The notes under the pieces were generated by a model. It searched no databases, was not told the origin of the DNA, and was given only the letters and a program-made list of their open reading frames with translations. Of a DNA stretch of 64,000 bases, positions 56,886 to 64,000 are shown piece by piece. The position numbers and the translations under genes are program-made. The stretch covers positions 2,660,489 to 2,724,488 of the forward strand of contig NZ_GG730299.1 of NCBI RefSeq assembly GCF_000155975.1, in the 5' to 3' direction. Source of the stretch: Citrobacter youngae ATCC 29220. Lineage in GTDB: Bacteria > Pseudomonadota > Gammaproteobacteria > Enterobacterales > Enterobacteriaceae. How positions within the stretch are numbered: position 1 is the stretch's first letter; each line of letters starts with the position of its first letter.

Positions 56886-57013
56886 GTTTGTGACTATCAT
56901 TTAATGAGATAATGGGTGCAGTTATAATTATAATGGTGATAGCGATTCTAAGCATCCAGAAAATTATCTTATAAACACTTATTATTTACATCTGCGACAG
57001 GAAATAGAAATCA

Positions 57014-57459
57014 ATGATTAGTATTACACGGATTTTTCTAATATTAGCCACGTTGATAATTAGCATCGCCTCAATCCATAGCGCAATTATTATCTCAGTA
57101 AGAACAATTGTGAATCAGGAGAAGAGGCGGAACTTGTCGACGGCCTGAGAAATGAAGTCATTGAAAGCACTATAACGCTGAGAAAGGCCGAAGAAAATAT
57201 CAGATTACGTATAAACAAATGGTCTGAAGTCAAAAGTGCAGCACTGGATAATGCTATCCCGATTGCACTTTACAGACTGGATAAATGTAATCAAGAGTTT
57301 ATTCGTTATCGTCTTGCTCAGTGCTCGTTTGCAGAATCATGGGGAAATGGTCTGGGGAGTTTTACTCGCATATATTCCTGTATGGCTGAACTAAACAGGC
57401 AAAGAGTCGAACAGTTAATACATGCTGACATCCCAGATTATACAGAGGATATGAAATAA
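57014..57459 (+). pseudogene. Broken copy of the LprI-like immunity gene
   Basis: It aligns with the gene at 54874-55332 over its whole length but is 13 bases shorter, because of a deletion just after the signal peptide region. This puts the rest out of frame and leads to an early stop. The later part is still about as similar as the start, which suggests the damage is recent. Confidence 0.72.
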
Positions 57460-57461
57460 TC

Positions 57462-57527
57462 ATGATCCACTTACTGCTATGCTTTTTATATACAATTTAT
57501 CATATTCTCACAATGAACCAGAAATAG
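57462..57527 (+). pseudogene. Stump of the partner gene copy
   Basis: Twenty-one codons repeat the beginning of the gene at 55335 (MIHLLLCF against MIRLLLCF), then stop. About 300 bases of the original gene are missing between this stump and the repeated spacer that begins at 57531. Confidence 0.6.
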
Positions 57528-57594
57528 GGCATAAGGTTACCGGAGAGCGCCTGTCGATATTACTATAACAAGTCGATACAGAATCATTATTGAG

Positions 57595-57911
57595 TAGCTT
57601 TATGACCATTATTTTATCATTTACTCTCAAATTCATTGATGACACATCATACGCAGACAATAAGGAGAAGTTATGCTCACACCATATACATCCAATTTCT
57701 GAGTCGTGAAATGTCTTAAGAGTATTGTACAAAAATAGAAAGAAGTGGATTACATTAATCTGAGACTTCTAATTTTACCAAAATAATCATTATGATATGA
57801 TTATCGAAAGAAAATATTATAAACAGAATAAAATAGATTATATCTACCTTGGTTGCCGCCATGGTTCATTCACGACAACCAATACCGAAGCATAAATAAT
57901 TTAGACTAATA
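57595..57911. other. Gene-free AT-rich stretch
   Basis: I see no supported gene, repeat or RNA. An open frame on the minus strand (57508-57732) crosses the decayed repeat and has no signal peptide or ribosome binding site, so I do not call it. Confidence 0.5.
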
Positions 57912-58739
57912 TTATTTACTACCATATCGACTTACTAAATCTTTAACCACTATACTGCAAGTCCTTTGTTTCAGACTGAGAATTATTTGTTCTGTCGTAT
58001 CGTTTTTTTCGTCTGTGCTCGCAGCAACTTTTTCCGTTAACGGGGCCGCTATCGTCTCCGTATTCACAGGTGAATATGTTGCCCACTCGCCAGTAGCAAC
58101 GTCCACCAATGCAAAACGGATCAAATAGCGCAGCGACGCTCCAGATAACTTTTCACCATTATATTTTTTCCAGACCACGTCTTTTGTCGCTGAGTTATAC
58201 TTCCCAATTTCCAGATCATCCCAATAAACCACAACCGCCTTGTGTCTGCCCTTTGCTGCTATATACCGGAGTGCCTGCATATAGTTGGCATTAATGACGC
58301 CACTTTTTCCGGTTGCATCATGTACTATGGCTTCAGGGTCGCTGACAACTTCTTTTGTCGATATCACTGGCTTAATAGTATGCTTTTTTCTCGTCACAGG
58401 AATACCGGAGAATTTTGAAACCTGATAGTAACGCTGCATTTCTTTTTGCATCATAACATCTGGTGCACGAGATCCCGATCTGACAAGCACGATAGCAGAA
58501 TTCAGAGGGATCTCAAACTGTCCCTGCGCCTCTTCCACAGCATTCTGAATATCCTCTTCAGAGATCTCAAGCGTCAATTCATTACCAAAAACATCCTGGT
58601 CGGTAAGCTGTGGCATTGAGGACACCTCAACATTACGTTGAGTTATAGAGTCTTTTTTTCTGGTATCAATCGAAGATTTTGAACACCCGTTAACCAAAAT
58701 AACGCTTAGAAACAAAGTAAATAGATATTTATTATCCAT
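57912..58739 (-). CDS. Unrecognised lipoprotein
   Basis: 275-residue protein on the strand opposite to the T6SS operon. The N-terminus ends in a lipobox (ILVNGC, Cys19), so it is exported and lipidated; Ser follows the cysteine, which favours the outer membrane. The body is soluble and mixed alpha/beta, with segments such as LTLEISEEDIQNAVEEAQ, KAVVVYWDDLEIG and ASLRYLIRFALVDVATGEW. I do not recognise the family. An AAGG lies 9 bases before the ATG. It may be T6SS cargo-related or simply island baggage. Confidence 0.7.
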   Translation of the reverse strand: MDNKYLFTLFLSVILVNGCSKSSIDTRKKDSITQRNVEVSSMPQLTDQDVFGNELTLEISEEDIQNAVEEAQGQFEIPLNSAIVLVRSGSRAPDVMMQKEMQRYYQVSKFSGIPVTRKKHTIKPVISTKEVVSDPEAIVHDATGKSGVINANYMQALRYIAAKGRHKAVVVYWDDLEIGKYNSATKDVVWKKYNGEKLSGASLRYLIRFALVDVATGEWATYSPVNTETIAAPLTEKVAASTDEKNDTTEQIILSLKQRTCSIVVKDLVSRYGSK

Positions 58740-59375
58740 TGATTAACCTTATTATTTATCAGCCAAATTCAACCTGAAAACTTGGCTACTATTATACCCT
58801 TATTTCCCTTTTATCAGAGAGAAAAGCGTTACATTTATTTTATGAATACAACTCAGTTATATATACGACCACATACAAACCTAAGTAATTAGTATCAATT
58901 AGACTAATATATACAAGTAACACTTGGTTTTACAGAGAATGACTTAAATATATCCGATCAGTTACTTAATCTTATGTCATAGAGAGTTAAGCAGACAGTA
59001 AACCTCACACGTAACATTCAAATAATTTTCACAGATGAATTGGCCGAAGAAAAATAAGGTTAGTATATGATTGGCGCATTAAGAAAGTTCATACCATTTA
59101 TAAACGAACCAGCAATTTTTTCATCTTGATATATTACAGGCTGATAAAAATTGATATTATCAATCACCGTGAAAAGCACAACATAAGTTTATCGACATCT
59201 AACGCACAGAGCTTTCCATACATATCACGCCATCCATTTACTTTCAGTACCAGATACCATTACGCCGAGTAAGCGTGATCAAATATAACTCCGTTTTTGG
59301 TAGCGCATCCAGCTGGTTGAATCAGGTGTATGATGTATTTTCTCGAGATAACTTGTTATGGTCAGGGTTAAAGAT
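58740..59375. other. Gene-free AT-rich stretch
   Basis: About 640 bases rich in A and T with no open frame of note. A short palindrome TTGATATTATCAA occurs around 59149-59163. The promoter of the lipoprotein gene must lie near its left end. Confidence 0.5.
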
Positions 59376-59446
59376 CAAATCCTGGTCTTTAATGGTGCAG
59401 GCGTTCGTGATATTGCCAGAACGCTAAAAATCGGTATAAACACGTC
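59376..59446 (+). mobile_element. Fossil of an IS1-family InsA gene
   Basis: The translation QILVFNGAGVRDIARTLK followed by IGINTS resembles the helix-turn-helix of IS1 InsA (NGVGCRATARIMGVGLNT). Only about 24 codons are recognisable and neither end of an IS is visible. Confidence 0.45.
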
Positions 59447-59490
59447 GATATGCGCTTCGGCGGCGATATTCCCACAATATATGAGCAGCA

Positions 59491-59762
59491 TGCCCAGACT
59501 GCGGTCAGCCGCTGCGCCACATCCGCAATGAAATCAGCGAGCGGCTGGACTATAATCCCGGCGCAGTTCGCGGTGAAGCGTTATGCCCGCCAGCAGTACG
59601 TTGTGACGACTGCCAGCCGGGTCGAGCGTGTTACCTCAAATCGGGACTCGCGGGCTGGAGCAGATGCTTGCCACGGACGAATATGCGGTATATCAGACGC
59701 TGAAAAACAGCGGTAATATCGTCGATGCAGGGTATTGGCCGCAAGCGCGGAAACAGCGCTGA
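59491..59762 (+). mobile_element. Fossil of an IS66-family transposase
   Basis: One frame from 59491 reads CPDCGQPLRHIRNEISERLD then YNPGAVRGE and CDDCQ, matching the zinc-finger region of IS66 TnpC. Another frame at 59663-59762 reads LATDEYAVYQTLKNSGNIVD then AGYWPQARKQ, matching the later TnpC segment LQTDGYxxYxxL...AGCWAHARRKF. About 200 codons between them are missing, so this is a deleted, dead element. Confidence 0.6.
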
Positions 59763-60355
59763 AGATGACCCACTGGTCGTATAATCTGGAGAAAAAGCCC
59801 CTCCTCAGCTCATCGGATCGCTGCAGACAGGGCATTATGTAGCAGCGGTAATGAGCCTTTGGAATGGACGAAAGAGCGTGTAACCCTTCCCGAAAAATCT
59901 CCTGAATAACTAACCGGAACGAACCGCAGAATGAAGAACCGGTCAGCACCGTCCATAGGAGTTCACCGGAATGTTACGACTGTGTTTGCTTCTTCCGGAA
60001 ATAAAAACAGCGTATGCCCGGTACAGTTTCAGCTTTTCAATTACCCGCAGCATTTCAGGAAACAACAGGACTTTATGCTAATGGCGCTTCTTCATTCCCT
60101 CAGCAAGATTGATCCAGAGTTTTCCTGCTCATTAATTTCGTTCCATCTTGCTCCGAATACCCAACTGAGGTGAACCAGAGTCAGCTGCAGCCACCAAATC
60201 ACATAGCGGGTCAACAACGCCGGTTAGCCGCTTCGATACGCAGAACCAGTTCAGTTGGTGGATGGCTTGTTTATCACTTCAGGAGAAAAAAACTGCAAGT
60301 AATAGTATTACTTACGGTTTCTTAACTAATAAAGACGCGTAAAACGTCTAAAAAA
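59763..60355. other. Junk-like stretch beside the IS fossils
   Basis: About 590 bases of normal composition with several short open frames but none supported by start signals or recognisable motifs. It probably consists of further decayed mobile DNA. Confidence 0.4.
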
Positions 60356-60374
60356 TAAGTGGCGGAACGGACGG
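60356..60374. repeat. Direct repeat of the tRNA-Asp 3' end (possible att site)
   Basis: TAAGTGGCGGAACGGACGG is identical to 63758-63776, which covers the last 15 bases of aspU and four bases beyond its CCA end. After the match the sequence diverges (AATCCG against GACTCG), with a little further similarity. Two copies 3.4 kb apart flank the autotransporter gene, as left by integration at a tRNA 3' end. No integrase gene is visible between them. Confidence 0.7.
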
Positions 60375-60640
60375 AATCCGCGCCGTGGTGCTATGGTCTT
60401 GAAAATAAAGACAATACTGTTAACTCATTTATCACTATAATCCCAATTATAAGCCCATTATTCAAAGCTACAAATGGCATGTAATTCTGGGTTTCACATT
60501 TCCGCGATTATTCTCTCAATTGATGCGCCGTTTCCGGTGCTTCTTACTGGCTGATTCGGATTTTATCATGTGAATCATCTCTTACTCGCGAGTTTACTCA
60601 CTTAGTTGCATCTCCACTATTGCTGGATAAGGGTAAGTCC

Positions 60641-60670
60641 CTGACGATTCGGGAAAATGTCAACTATACT
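60641..60670 (+). promoter_or_regulatory. Possible promoter of the autotransporter gene
   Basis: CTGACG (60641-60646) and TATACT (60665-60670) are separated by 18 bases and lie 76 bases before the start codon. The match to sigma-70 boxes is fair. Confidence 0.4.
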
Positions 60671-60745
60671 GAAAATCATCAAATAGAAACACTCTGAATA
60701 GTTATTATGGGGTGTTGTAGAAAAAGTATCTACGGAGACTGCATT

Positions 60746-63511
60746 ATGCGGAATGTATTTTTACTTAATAAAATTACCGCGATTATTCTGTTATTGAGTT
60801 CCAGCTATTCAGTCGCCAATACAATTGCAGCGGGAAGCGTAGTCGATGGCGAAACGGTTACCGGGGGGTATGATGGTTACTATGACCAATATGTTTACGG
60901 GACTATCACCAATGCGACGCTGACTGAAGGGGCCCTGGTTGCCGTTTATAATTCAGGCTCCAGCGACGGGAGCACCGTTCTTGATGGTGCGGATATTTCG
61001 TTTTATGATACCAGCACAGGGCTGAACACAACGTTGATTGGCACTGAAGACTGGACCCGTGAACCTAGTATTTCAGCTTATGATAATGCGGTGATTAGGA
61101 ACACATCCTTACAATCAAATAGCGTTATGTTTTTAAGTGATAACGCAATGGCATATAGTACCGTCGCTACGGGACTGGATGGCACATCAACAAATAATAT
61201 TAATGTTCAAGATAATGCCAAACTATATGATACAACATTGCTTAATGGTGCAAATATTTCCATTCAAAACAGTGGTGAAGTTAACGGTGTTATTGCGCAG
61301 GATGGCAGTTCAGTTAATGCGTATGATAATGGTATTATTAATGATGCGGAAGTAGATAAAACCAGTAGAATATATATATCAAGTTATAATGAAGATGTTC
61401 CCACTGCAAATAACTCTATCGTTTATGGTAGCATCTTGAACTCTGGCGGCCTTGATGTTGGCACAGTCATAAAAGAGGGCGGAACTCTCACGCTCGGAGG
61501 TACATCAAACGTTAGCACATCCCGACAGGCTACCATTGAAAAGGGTGGAAAAGTAAGCTTCAGAAGCAATTCACTGGCTTCGCAATGGGATATATACAGT
61601 ACAGTTTCGCTTGCAGATACAGCGGAGGAAATTGAGGACAGCCATGTATATGCAGGTGGCCAATTATGGTTAACCAGCACCACTTATAGCAAAGGAACCG
61701 GGTTGGCAAAAAATACCACCGTTGACGGTGGGCATATGATCAATAATATTGGTGAGGACGATAATACCTCTGTCATTAATGGCGGTTTTTATTTCTTAAT
61801 GGATGATGGTGGTAAAAGCGCCAATCTCAATATTGGGCAGGATAGTTACGCAATTATTTCATCTGGCGAATTAAATAATACTACCGTGGATGGCATTATG
61901 TTTATAGGCAACACGGGCGTCCTGAATTACTCTTCAACATCTCCGGCTGTCTCTGGGGCGCTTACCGTTACGCAGAATGGCAACGTACTGGTAACGCATA
62001 ATTCGGATATGTCAGCATCCAATGTTGATTTATCCGGGAATATGTTCCTGGGGGATTCAGTTGCCAATAATTATGCCATCAATACATTGAATATGAATGG
62101 CGGCAATATGGTTTTCTTTGTTCGCAAGGATAACCCCACCATCGGCTACTCCATGCTTACCCTGAACAGCCTGGCAGGTTCCGGTTCATTCTGGATGAAT
62201 ACTAACTTAGCCAGCCATCAGGGAAATTTCCTGAATGTGGCCGGCGAGGCGAACGGCATTTTTGATGTTTATGTCAGAGATACCGGGGTCAGCCCGGCGT
62301 CTGATCAAAGCCTGCAAATTATTCAAACCGGCGGCGGGAGTGCGGCATTCACGCTTGCCAACACCGGTGGCGTTGTGGATGTGGGAACCTATGAATATCG
62401 GCTTATTGCTGATAATAACGGCGGATGGGCGCTGACGCCGGAGTTGATACCGGACCCACCAACACCGCCGGATCCGCCACCGCCTCCGGAGCCTCCGGTG
62501 CCGCCAACGCCTCCTGTGCCGCCGCCCGCACCACCAGCGCCGCCGGAACCGCCAACGCCGCCCGCGCCGCCAACACCTGCGCCGCCGCCAGCGCCGCGAC
62601 CCACGATTACGCCGTCAACGGCGGCCGTGCTATCAATGGCGACGGTTGATCCGCTTATTTTTCAGTCTGAACTGAGTTCAGTACGTAGTCGGCTGGATGC
62701 TGTGCGCTCGTTCTCCCATGATACGAACTTTTGGGCGCATTACACCGCCAGTCGCTACAACGTCAGTGATTCAGTTGGAGCTGCTTACGATATGCATCTG
62801 AACGGCGTTACTCTTGGAGCGGATCAATCTATTGACACGGATAGCAGCGTGACCACCCGCGGTGCATTTTTCTCTTATAGTCACTCGGACGTTGATTTTG
62901 ATCGCGGCGGGGATGGTAACGTTGATTCGTACTCCGTTGGCGCATATATCAGCTATTTACACCAGTCCGGTTTTTATCTGGATAGCGTGCTGAAAGTGAA
63001 CCGTTTTGAGAATGAGGTGAACGGTCGGATGACCAGCGGCGCCCCGGCAGATGGTTACTACAACACTACCGGGGCAGGCCTTAATATTCAGGGGGGAAAA
63101 TATTTCTACTTCGGCGATACCTGGATCGCGCCCTATACCGCAGTGACAGGCTTCACCAGCGACAGCAGCGACTATACGCTGTCGAACGGCATGAATGCGG
63201 ATGTTGGCCCGCAGCGTTCCGTTATCGGTGAAGCCGGGGTGAGCGCTGGACATAAATTTAACGTTCAGGGTGTGGAGGTTCAGCCGTTTGTCAGAGCCGC
63301 GGTGATGCAGGAGTTTATGGACAATAACAACGTCAAAGTAAATAACGACGAATTTACCAATGATTTAAGCGGAACCCGGGGAATTTATCAGGCAGGTGTT
63401 AACGCCAGAGTCGCTAAATCGTTCACCGTTCAAGCCAATGCCAGCTATGCGGAAGGCCATCATGTGGAAACGCCCTGGACCGTCAATTTAGGTGGATCAT
63501 GGTCATTTTGA
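60746..63511 (+). CDS. Autotransporter (type Va) with proline-rich linker
   Basis: 921-residue surface protein. A signal peptide ends near residue 24 (SSYSVA). The passenger (to about 560) has repeated short units with N-x-T/V and G-G turns, such as GTITNATLTEGALV, GGTLTLGGTSNVS and TTVDGGHMINN, the pattern of AIDA-type beta-helix passengers. A linker of alternating Pro with Thr, Ala, Glu and Asp spans about 565-622. The last about 280 residues form the beta-barrel (FWAHYTASRYNVSD onward) and end in Phe, as outer-membrane barrels do. GGAG lies seven bases before the ATG at 60746; a longer frame begins at 60707. It is probably an adhesin. It lies between two copies of a tRNA-Asp end. Confidence 0.9.
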   Translation: MRNVFLLNKITAIILLLSSSYSVANTIAAGSVVDGETVTGGYDGYYDQYVYGTITNATLTEGALVAVYNSGSSDGSTVLDGADISFYDTSTGLNTTLIGTEDWTREPSISAYDNAVIRNTSLQSNSVMFLSDNAMAYSTVATGLDGTSTNNINVQDNAKLYDTTLLNGANISIQNSGEVNGVIAQDGSSVNAYDNGIINDAEVDKTSRIYISSYNEDVPTANNSIVYGSILNSGGLDVGTVIKEGGTLTLGGTSNVSTSRQATIEKGGKVSFRSNSLASQWDIYSTVSLADTAEEIEDSHVYAGGQLWLTSTTYSKGTGLAKNTTVDGGHMINNIGEDDNTSVINGGFYFLMDDGGKSANLNIGQDSYAIISSGELNNTTVDGIMFIGNTGVLNYSSTSPAVSGALTVTQNGNVLVTHNSDMSASNVDLSGNMFLGDSVANNYAINTLNMNGGNMVFFVRKDNPTIGYSMLTLNSLAGSGSFWMNTNLASHQGNFLNVAGEANGIFDVYVRDTGVSPASDQSLQIIQTGGGSAAFTLANTGGVVDVGTYEYRLIADNNGGWALTPELIPDPPTPPDPPPPPEPPVPPTPPVPPPAPPAPPEPPTPPAPPTPAPPPAPRPTITPSTAAVLSMATVDPLIFQSELSSVRSRLDAVRSFSHDTNFWAHYTASRYNVSDSVGAAYDMHLNGVTLGADQSIDTDSSVTTRGAFFSYSHSDVDFDRGGDGNVDSYSVGAYISYLHQSGFYLDSVLKVNRFENEVNGRMTSGAPADGYYNTTGAGLNIQGGKYFYFGDTWIAPYTAVTGFTSDSSDYTLSNGMNADVGPQRSVIGEAGVSAGHKFNVQGVEVQPFVRAAVMQEFMDNNNVKVNNDEFTNDLSGTRGIYQAGVNARVAKSFTVQANASYAEGHHVETPWTVNLGGSWSF

Positions 63512-63683
63512 TCGGGTTGGGTTAGCGGTCATCCTGTTCGCCTGCGAGCTACGCCACAAAAAGACGGTGTTCATGACCGGACTTATTACGGCCCGCAGGC
63601 AGCTGCCGATGTTCCCGCCGTAGACCCAAACGTAAGCCCAAAAATCATAGATTAAGTCAGACGCCCTGAGACAGATACAGACG

Positions 63684-63723
63684 AAAAAAAACCGTATCGC
63701 TTTGACAGTGATACGGTTTTTTT
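63684..63723 (-). terminator. Terminator of the rRNA operon/aspU, usable both ways
   Basis: CCGTATC and GATACGG form a stem extended by A7-8/T7-8 on either side, so both directions have a T run. It lies 38 bases past the 3' end of aspU and could also end autotransporter transcripts. The 170 bases between it and the autotransporter stop hold no gene. Confidence 0.85.
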
Positions 63724-63761
63724 CTCATCAGGACGTATTGATACGCCCTGATATATGTAAG

Positions 63762-63838
63762 TGGCGGAACGGACGGGACTCGAACCCGCGACCCCCTGCG
63801 TGACAGGCAGGTATTCTAACCAACTGAACTACCGCTCC
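63762..63838 (-). tRNA. aspU: tRNA-Asp (GTC), aspU
   Basis: 77-nt tRNA read from GGAGCGG at 63838 to the encoded CCA at 63762, anticodon GTC. It differs from aspV only in the acceptor stem. It lies 53 bases downstream of the 5S gene on the same strand, so it is the distal tRNA of an rRNA operon (rrnH-like by E. coli gene order). Confidence 0.97.
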
Positions 63839-63891
63839 ACCGAATTTCTTTGTCACTACCCGGATTATTCATCCCGGTTTACTGCAATTTG

Positions 63892-64000
63892 ATGCCTGGC
63901 AGTTCCCTACTCTCGCATGGGGAGACCCCACACTACCATCGGCGCTACGGCGTTTCACTTCTGAGTTCGGCATGGGGTCAGGTGGGACCACCGCGCTACA
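63892..64000 (-). rRNA. rrf: 5S rRNA (5' end cut by the window edge)
   Basis: 109 bases matching positions 12-120 of the enterobacterial 5S rRNA, from TGTAGCGCGGTGG at the window edge to CTGCCAGGCAT at 63892. The first 11 bases lie outside the window. It is followed by aspU. Confidence 0.97.

Larger units (their letters stand above)
56920..57594 (+). repeat. Decayed second copy of the effector-end/immunity segment
   Basis: This stretch repeats, with mutations and deletions, the DNA from about 54785 to 55770. It covers the last about 30 codons of the effector gene (YNGDSDSKHPEN against YNGGGDSKYAEK), the LprI-like gene, the start of its partner gene, and the spacer after that gene (57531-57594 against 55707-55770). 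The partner gene body is deleted. It is a tandem duplication with decay. Confidence 0.75.

Noticed and set aside
57508..57732. 74-codon minus-strand open frame after the decayed repeat
   Set aside because: It spans the end of a repeat copy and unrelated DNA, and has no signal sequence or start signal.
59581..59949. 122-codon minus-strand open frame over the IS66 fossil
   Set aside because: The plus-strand frames match transposase segments; the minus-strand frame has no motif or start signal.
60375..63757. Prophage or integrative element with its own integrase between the tRNA-end repeats
   Set aside because: Only the autotransporter gene is present; no integrase, excisionase or phage gene can be seen.

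Overview
The window is a chromosomal segment of an enteric gammaproteobacterium (Enterobacteriaceae), most likely of the Citrobacter/Salmonella side of the family. The backbone genes yafL, yafK, yafJ, gmhA, fadE, yafV, aspV, dnaQ, rnhA, yafS, gloB, mltD, yafE, yafD, yafC and dkgB, ending at aspU and the 5S gene of an rRNA operon, have the gene order of E. coli K-12, read here in the opposite direction. The proteins are close to but distinct from the E. coli ones, and RNase HI mixes residues I recall from E. coli and Salmonella. The genus call is an inference from remembered sequences, not a search result.

Layout. 1-6966: backbone (yafL fragment, yafK, yafJ, a REP element, gmhA, fadE with a FadR operator, yafV, an LTXXQ periplasmic protein). 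6949-18005: accessory fimbrial locus. One minus-strand operon encodes a major pilin, a second pilin, usher, chaperone, a minor pilin, a two-domain tip protein and another pilin. It continues into a PglL/O-antigen-ligase-like membrane protein and a divergent EAL-domain protein. A divergent MarT/CadC-like membrane regulator and a FidL-like partner lie upstream. 18121-27418: backbone from aspV to dkgB, with an MFS transporter between yafD and yafC.

27543-53467: complete type VI secretion system (T6SS). A truncated PAAR-Rhs protein, VgrG and Hcp lie on the minus strand. tssB, tssC, tssE, tssF, tssG, tagH, tssJ, tssK, tssL, clpV, vasI, tssA, tssM and vasL lie on the plus strand. The order is that of the large Vibrio cholerae cluster, but the sigma-54 activator vasH is missing. 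A remnant of a second tssC-like gene sits between tssB and tssC.

53490-58739: AT-rich effector/immunity region. It holds a second, different Hcp, a LysM plus lysozyme-like effector broken by one extra A in an A8 run, and tandem pairs of small secreted proteins (an LprI-like lysozyme-inhibitor type plus a smaller partner). These pairs are present about three times in various stages of decay, followed by an unrecognised lipoprotein on the other strand. 58740-60640: gene-poor DNA with fossils of IS1-like and IS66-like transposases and a 19-bp copy of the 3' end of tRNA-Asp. 60746-63511: a large autotransporter. 63684-64000: terminator, tRNA-Asp (aspU) and a partial 5S rRNA.

How the genes may work together. 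The T6SS genes form one injection machine. The second Hcp, the muramidase-like effector and the LprI-like proteins look like cargo and protection for peptidoglycan attack. The fimbrial operon carries its own ligase-like protein, which suggests, but does not show, that the fimbria or another exported product is glycosylated. The two tRNA-Asp 3' end copies around the autotransporter suggest that this end of the island was built by tRNA-targeted integration.
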